Under the pieces are notes generated by a model that was given only the letters and a program-made list of their open reading frames with translations, ran no database searches and was not told the origin of the DNA. A program made the position numbers and the translations under genes. Shown in pieces: positions 61,174-64,000 of a stretch of DNA of 64,000 bases (within the stretch, counting starts at the first letter, position 1; the number at the start of each line of letters is the position of its first letter). Origin of the DNA: Prevotella sp. (GTDB lineage Bacteria > Bacteroidota > Bacteroidia > Bacteroidales > Bacteroidaceae); the NCBI GenBank assembly GCA_017627765.1, contig JAGAGD010000044.1:1-64000 (forward strand), read 5' to 3'.

Positions 61174-63768
61174 TTATTTTAGGATATTTGCTATAGTTGC
61201 TATGACTGCAGCTAAAGATCCTGCTGATGTTGCGATACTCATTGTCTCAGCCATTGTTCTACGGTTTGCTGATTTTGCTGGGACTACAATCTCGCATCCT
61301 GGAAGAACTTTAGCATTATGTCCAACTTTAGCCATATTACCATTCATATATATGATATATGTTTGACTTTTTTTCGCTTTGCTTGAGAATCCACCAGCCT
61401 GATCAATATAGTAGCTTACACCTTTACCCTCACGATATGCAACAGTGTTAGCATTCATTACTTCTCCATTAATCTTAACAGTTCCATTGTATTCAGGAAC
61501 GATAAGTTTATCACCTTCGCGAAGAACTATATCGTAATCACTTCCAGGTTTTGCAAGTGCTTTTTCAAGTTCTATACCTACAGGATAAGTGTCTTGGATA
61601 TTATATTTTGACAATTGCTCGGTATTTTTCATATTGGCCATATTGGCATTACCACTTTTTGCCATAAGTTCTTGTAAGTTGATTTCTGCTTGTTCACGAG
61701 CCTTGTCTTTAATTTCTTGTTGTCGCTCAAGTTCCATCTGTGTGTATTTTCTAACTATTTTTGCACCCTTAATATAAGCTCTGTCTGTTATACCTCCACA
61801 AGCTTTTATTAAATCGCTTAGGCGAGGTGTTCGAGTTGATAATGCATAGACACCTGCAAATAAAACCTCTCCTTCAACTTCAACATTTTGTTGTTTATAA
61901 GAACCTGGGCTCTTTCTTACATATACCTCATCAAATGGTTGGAGTGTAAAGCCTGTTTCGCCATCAATGACAAAACCTTCTTTAAGCGTGAAACTATAGT
62001 TATGTGCAATTATGGAATCTGTTTCTGTTGCGGCAGGATTATTCACTCGTCTTGATACATCTACTTTCATTGTTGATGCATTTTCTGTAAGTCCTCCTGC
62101 TTGAAGTATAAAGTCCTCAAGGGTCTGATTTGATGCATATTTGTATTTACCAGGGAAATAAACTTCTCCATGAATCGTGACGGTTTGCTCTTCCATCATA
62201 CTTTGTTTTGTCGGGATGAAGAGTTTGTCGTTTGGTTTTAAAGGAATGTCTGCAATACGTCCGCTCATAATACCTTCAACATCTACAGGTATTACTTCTA
62301 ATGTTCGGTCTTCTTTCATACGATGCATCACGGCATGAGCTGTGAAAGCTTCTTCTTTAAGCCCGTCAGCCATCTCAAGTAACGTCCTGACACTGTTTAT
62401 GTCACCGCCAACCTGATACATTCCTGGGCGGAATACAGCTCCTTTCAGTTCTACCATGTTGTCATAACGTGGAATTATAGAATCAACATATACTGAGTCT
62501 TCATCGGAAACGTGGAACGATGCCATGTCAAATTCTCCAACATTGAAAACGGAGTATTCTTTGCCGTTCTTACGTATAAGCCTAACAGACTTTTTATAAG
62601 CATCACCAGTAAAACCTCCTGCATATTTTAGTAGTGAGGCTACACTCTCGTTCTTCTTCATTTCATAATACATTGGTCGTTTTACCTTACCGGTAAGATT
62701 AACAAGACAATCGTATGCATCAACAACAATCATATCGTTGTCTGCTAATCTGACATTTCCTGTATGTTTACCATTTTGAATGAAGTCGTAAATGTCTACT
62801 ACGCTGATAAGTTTTCCACCTCTATATACTTTAATATTACGTAGAGTACCAATATCGGTTATACCACCTGCCATATATAGAGCATTGAATACCGTAGAGA
62901 AAGCAGATACTGTGAAGGTTCCAGGATTTCTTACCTCACCTGCAACATTAACAATTATTGTACGTGTTTGTCCTACTGTGAGTTTAATTTTTGAACTGCT
63001 ATATCTTGCTCCTAATCTTGAACGAATATGAGCATTGGCTTGAGACACAGTCATTCCTGCAACGCTAACAGGTCCAAATCCTTCAATTGTTACAGTTCCA
63101 TCAGGAGAAACTGTACTCTGAATTGTTTTTTGAGAAGCTCCATAAATATCAATAAATACAGCATCGCCAGGTCCTAATCTGTAGTCTGCAGGTGTTGCTA
63201 TATTCATGTTTGGTTCAAAAGTCAACTCTTTATTGTTGAATATATCATGTCCGTAAACTTTGCGTTTTTTGTTCTCACGCTCTAAGTCGCGCATAAGTTT
63301 TTCATACATGGCGATGGTGTCTATAGGCATCCAATCGTTCATTTCTTCTTCCATCAACAAGAATTCTTCGTCTTGGTCATCGTAAGTGTGGCGGGTAATA
63401 ACGCGTGTACCATCTTCTCGGCGATAGTCAGAAAACTTATTCTCATCCTTATATTTCTCAAGGTCGCGACGTTCTTTAGCATTATATTTACGAGTACGAT
63501 CATCAACCTTTATCTTATTGTCATCGTCTTGTACTGTTCCTAAACCTTGCTCTTTCTGAAGGCGTTCATACTTTGCTTTAACTCGACGTATTTGGCTAAT
63601 ATCAACACCATTTTGCATGAGTTTTGTAACTATTTGTTGTTGTGAAGAACCGCGCTCGTGTTCTTTTATGATTTGTTGCAAAACTTGGTCGTCACTCATA
63701 TTTGACTGAGCTTGTACATTTGAGGCAGCAAATATGGCTACCAGAAGCAAAAGAATATATTTTTTCAT
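61174..63768 (-). CDS. Wza-like polysaccharide export protein with multiple SLBB domains
   Basis: The 864-residue protein has a signal peptide (MKKYILLLLVAIFAASNVQAQ) lacking a lipobox cysteine. A charged helical segment (about 30-160) is followed by the Poly_export motif YRLGPGDAVFIDIYG near 200. Several SLBB repeats (VNVAGEVRNPGTFTV and others) come next, and a C-terminal hydrophobic helix ends it. It forms the outer-membrane-periplasm export channel. The start at 63768 is chosen over 63807 because it begins the signal peptide. Confidence 0.9.
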   Translation of the reverse strand: MKKYILLLLVAIFAASNVQAQSNMSDDQVLQQIIKEHERGSSQQQIVTKLMQNGVDISQIRRVKAKYERLQKEQGLGTVQDDDNKIKVDDRTRKYNAKERRDLEKYKDENKFSDYRREDGTRVITRHTYDDQDEEFLLMEEEMNDWMPIDTIAMYEKLMRDLERENKKRKVYGHDIFNNKELTFEPNMNIATPADYRLGPGDAVFIDIYGASQKTIQSTVSPDGTVTIEGFGPVSVAGMTVSQANAHIRSRLGARYSSSKIKLTVGQTRTIIVNVAGEVRNPGTFTVSAFSTVFNALYMAGGITDIGTLRNIKVYRGGKLISVVDIYDFIQNGKHTGNVRLADNDMIVVDAYDCLVNLTGKVKRPMYYEMKKNESVASLLKYAGGFTGDAYKKSVRLIRKNGKEYSVFNVGEFDMASFHVSDEDSVYVDSIIPRYDNMVELKGAVFRPGMYQVGGDINSVRTLLEMADGLKEEAFTAHAVMHRMKEDRTLEVIPVDVEGIMSGRIADIPLKPNDKLFIPTKQSMMEEQTVTIHGEVYFPGKYKYASNQTLEDFILQAGGLTENASTMKVDVSRRVNNPAATETDSIIAHNYSFTLKEGFVIDGETGFTLQPFDEVYVRKSPGSYKQQNVEVEGEVLFAGVYALSTRTPRLSDLIKACGGITDRAYIKGAKIVRKYTQMELERQQEIKDKAREQAEINLQELMAKSGNANMANMKNTEQLSKYNIQDTYPVGIELEKALAKPGSDYDIVLREGDKLIVPEYNGTVKINGEVMNANTVAYREGKGVSYYIDQAGGFSSKAKKSQTYIIYMNGNMAKVGHNAKVLPGCEIVVPAKSANRRTMAETMSIATSAGSLAAVIATIANILK

Positions 63769-63790
63769 TTGTTTATATGTTTTTCTTGTT

Positions 63791-64000
63791 TCAGAATTTC
63801 TTTCCACTTATTATATTATATAATGTGTTACAGATAATACTCATATCCATCCATAATGAACGATTTTTCAAGTATATTATATCCATCTCCAGTCTTTTAA
63901 GCATTTTCTCCATAGTATCTGTATATCCGTTATATAGAGTTGCTTCTGATGTGAGACCTGGTTTCATCTCATAAATCAATTCATAGTCGGATGTATGTTC
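63791..64000 (-). CDS. Initiating sugar transferase, C-terminal part (cut by window edge)
   Basis: The last 69 residues of a - strand gene run off the right edge. ELIYEMKPGLTSEATLYNGY, then KMLKRLEMDIIYLKNRSLWMD and IISGKKF match the end of the bacterial sugar transferase (WbaP/WcaJ-like) family. This family puts the first sugar phosphate on undecaprenyl phosphate. It would be the first gene of the exopolysaccharide operon visible here; 22 nt separate it from the export protein gene. The catalytic and membrane parts are outside the window. Confidence 0.82.
   Translation of the reverse strand, partial: EHTSDYELIYEMKPGLTSEATLYNGYTDTMEKMLKRLEMDIIYLKNRSLWMDMSIICNTLYNIISGKKF

Overview
The window looks like a chromosome segment of a Bacteroidota species close to Prevotella. 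The evidence is the promoters (TTG, about 20 bp, then TAnnTTTG), a SusC/SusD pair, a complex I operon with fused nuoCD and no nuoEFG, BspA-like leucine-rich repeats, metal-dependent KdsA, and scarce Shine-Dalgarno sites. No phage, CRISPR array, rRNA or complete transposase gene was seen. The only RNA gene called is a tRNA-Arg.

Layout. 1-480 holds one copy of a long non-coding repeat with a 22-bp palindromic array; an inverted copy lies at 29208-29687. 719-9418 is a + strand operon: alpha-2-macroglobulin-like protein, DUF1573 protein, meaB, ispH. A Mrp-type ATPase converges on it. 10809-15843 is a SusC/SusD pair. 15984-22832 (- strand) is a redox/iron-type locus: porin, imelysin lipoprotein, di-haem c-type oxidoreductase and the CcsBA cytochrome c synthase. 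Divergent from it is a gene fusing an RIC/YtfE-like hemerythrin domain to a LuxR DNA-binding domain. Then come tRNA-Arg, a MORN-GH25 lysozyme, a GH20 hexosaminidase and a small DUF1573 protein.

29.2-35.4 kb is the accessory part: the second long repeat, a 440-nt leader, a BspA-like LRR surface protein, a 67-residue acidic peptide, decayed remnants of an HU-like gene and of a second acidic peptide, and a LuxR regulator with a degenerate receiver. 35.4-39.3 kb is envelope housekeeping: phospholipase D/cardiolipin synthase, kdsD, kdsA and a small outer-membrane barrel. 39.8-49.9 kb is the ten-gene nuo operon. 50.0-53.5 kb has a BadF-type sugar kinase and an MscS channel. From 53.7 kb to the right edge is an AT-rich exopolysaccharide/capsule cluster (four GT2 enzymes, polymerase, flippase, Wzz, Wza-like export protein, and the 3' end of the initiating sugar transferase).

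How the parts relate. CcsBA would attach haem to the two CxxCH sites of the neighbouring di-haem protein. Imelysin and the porin would work with it at the envelope, and the divergent di-iron LuxR protein is the obvious candidate regulator. The best candidates for something undescribed are this RIC-LuxR regulator with its target locus, and the long repeat whose 22-bp array is almost unchanged between copies while its flanks have diverged.
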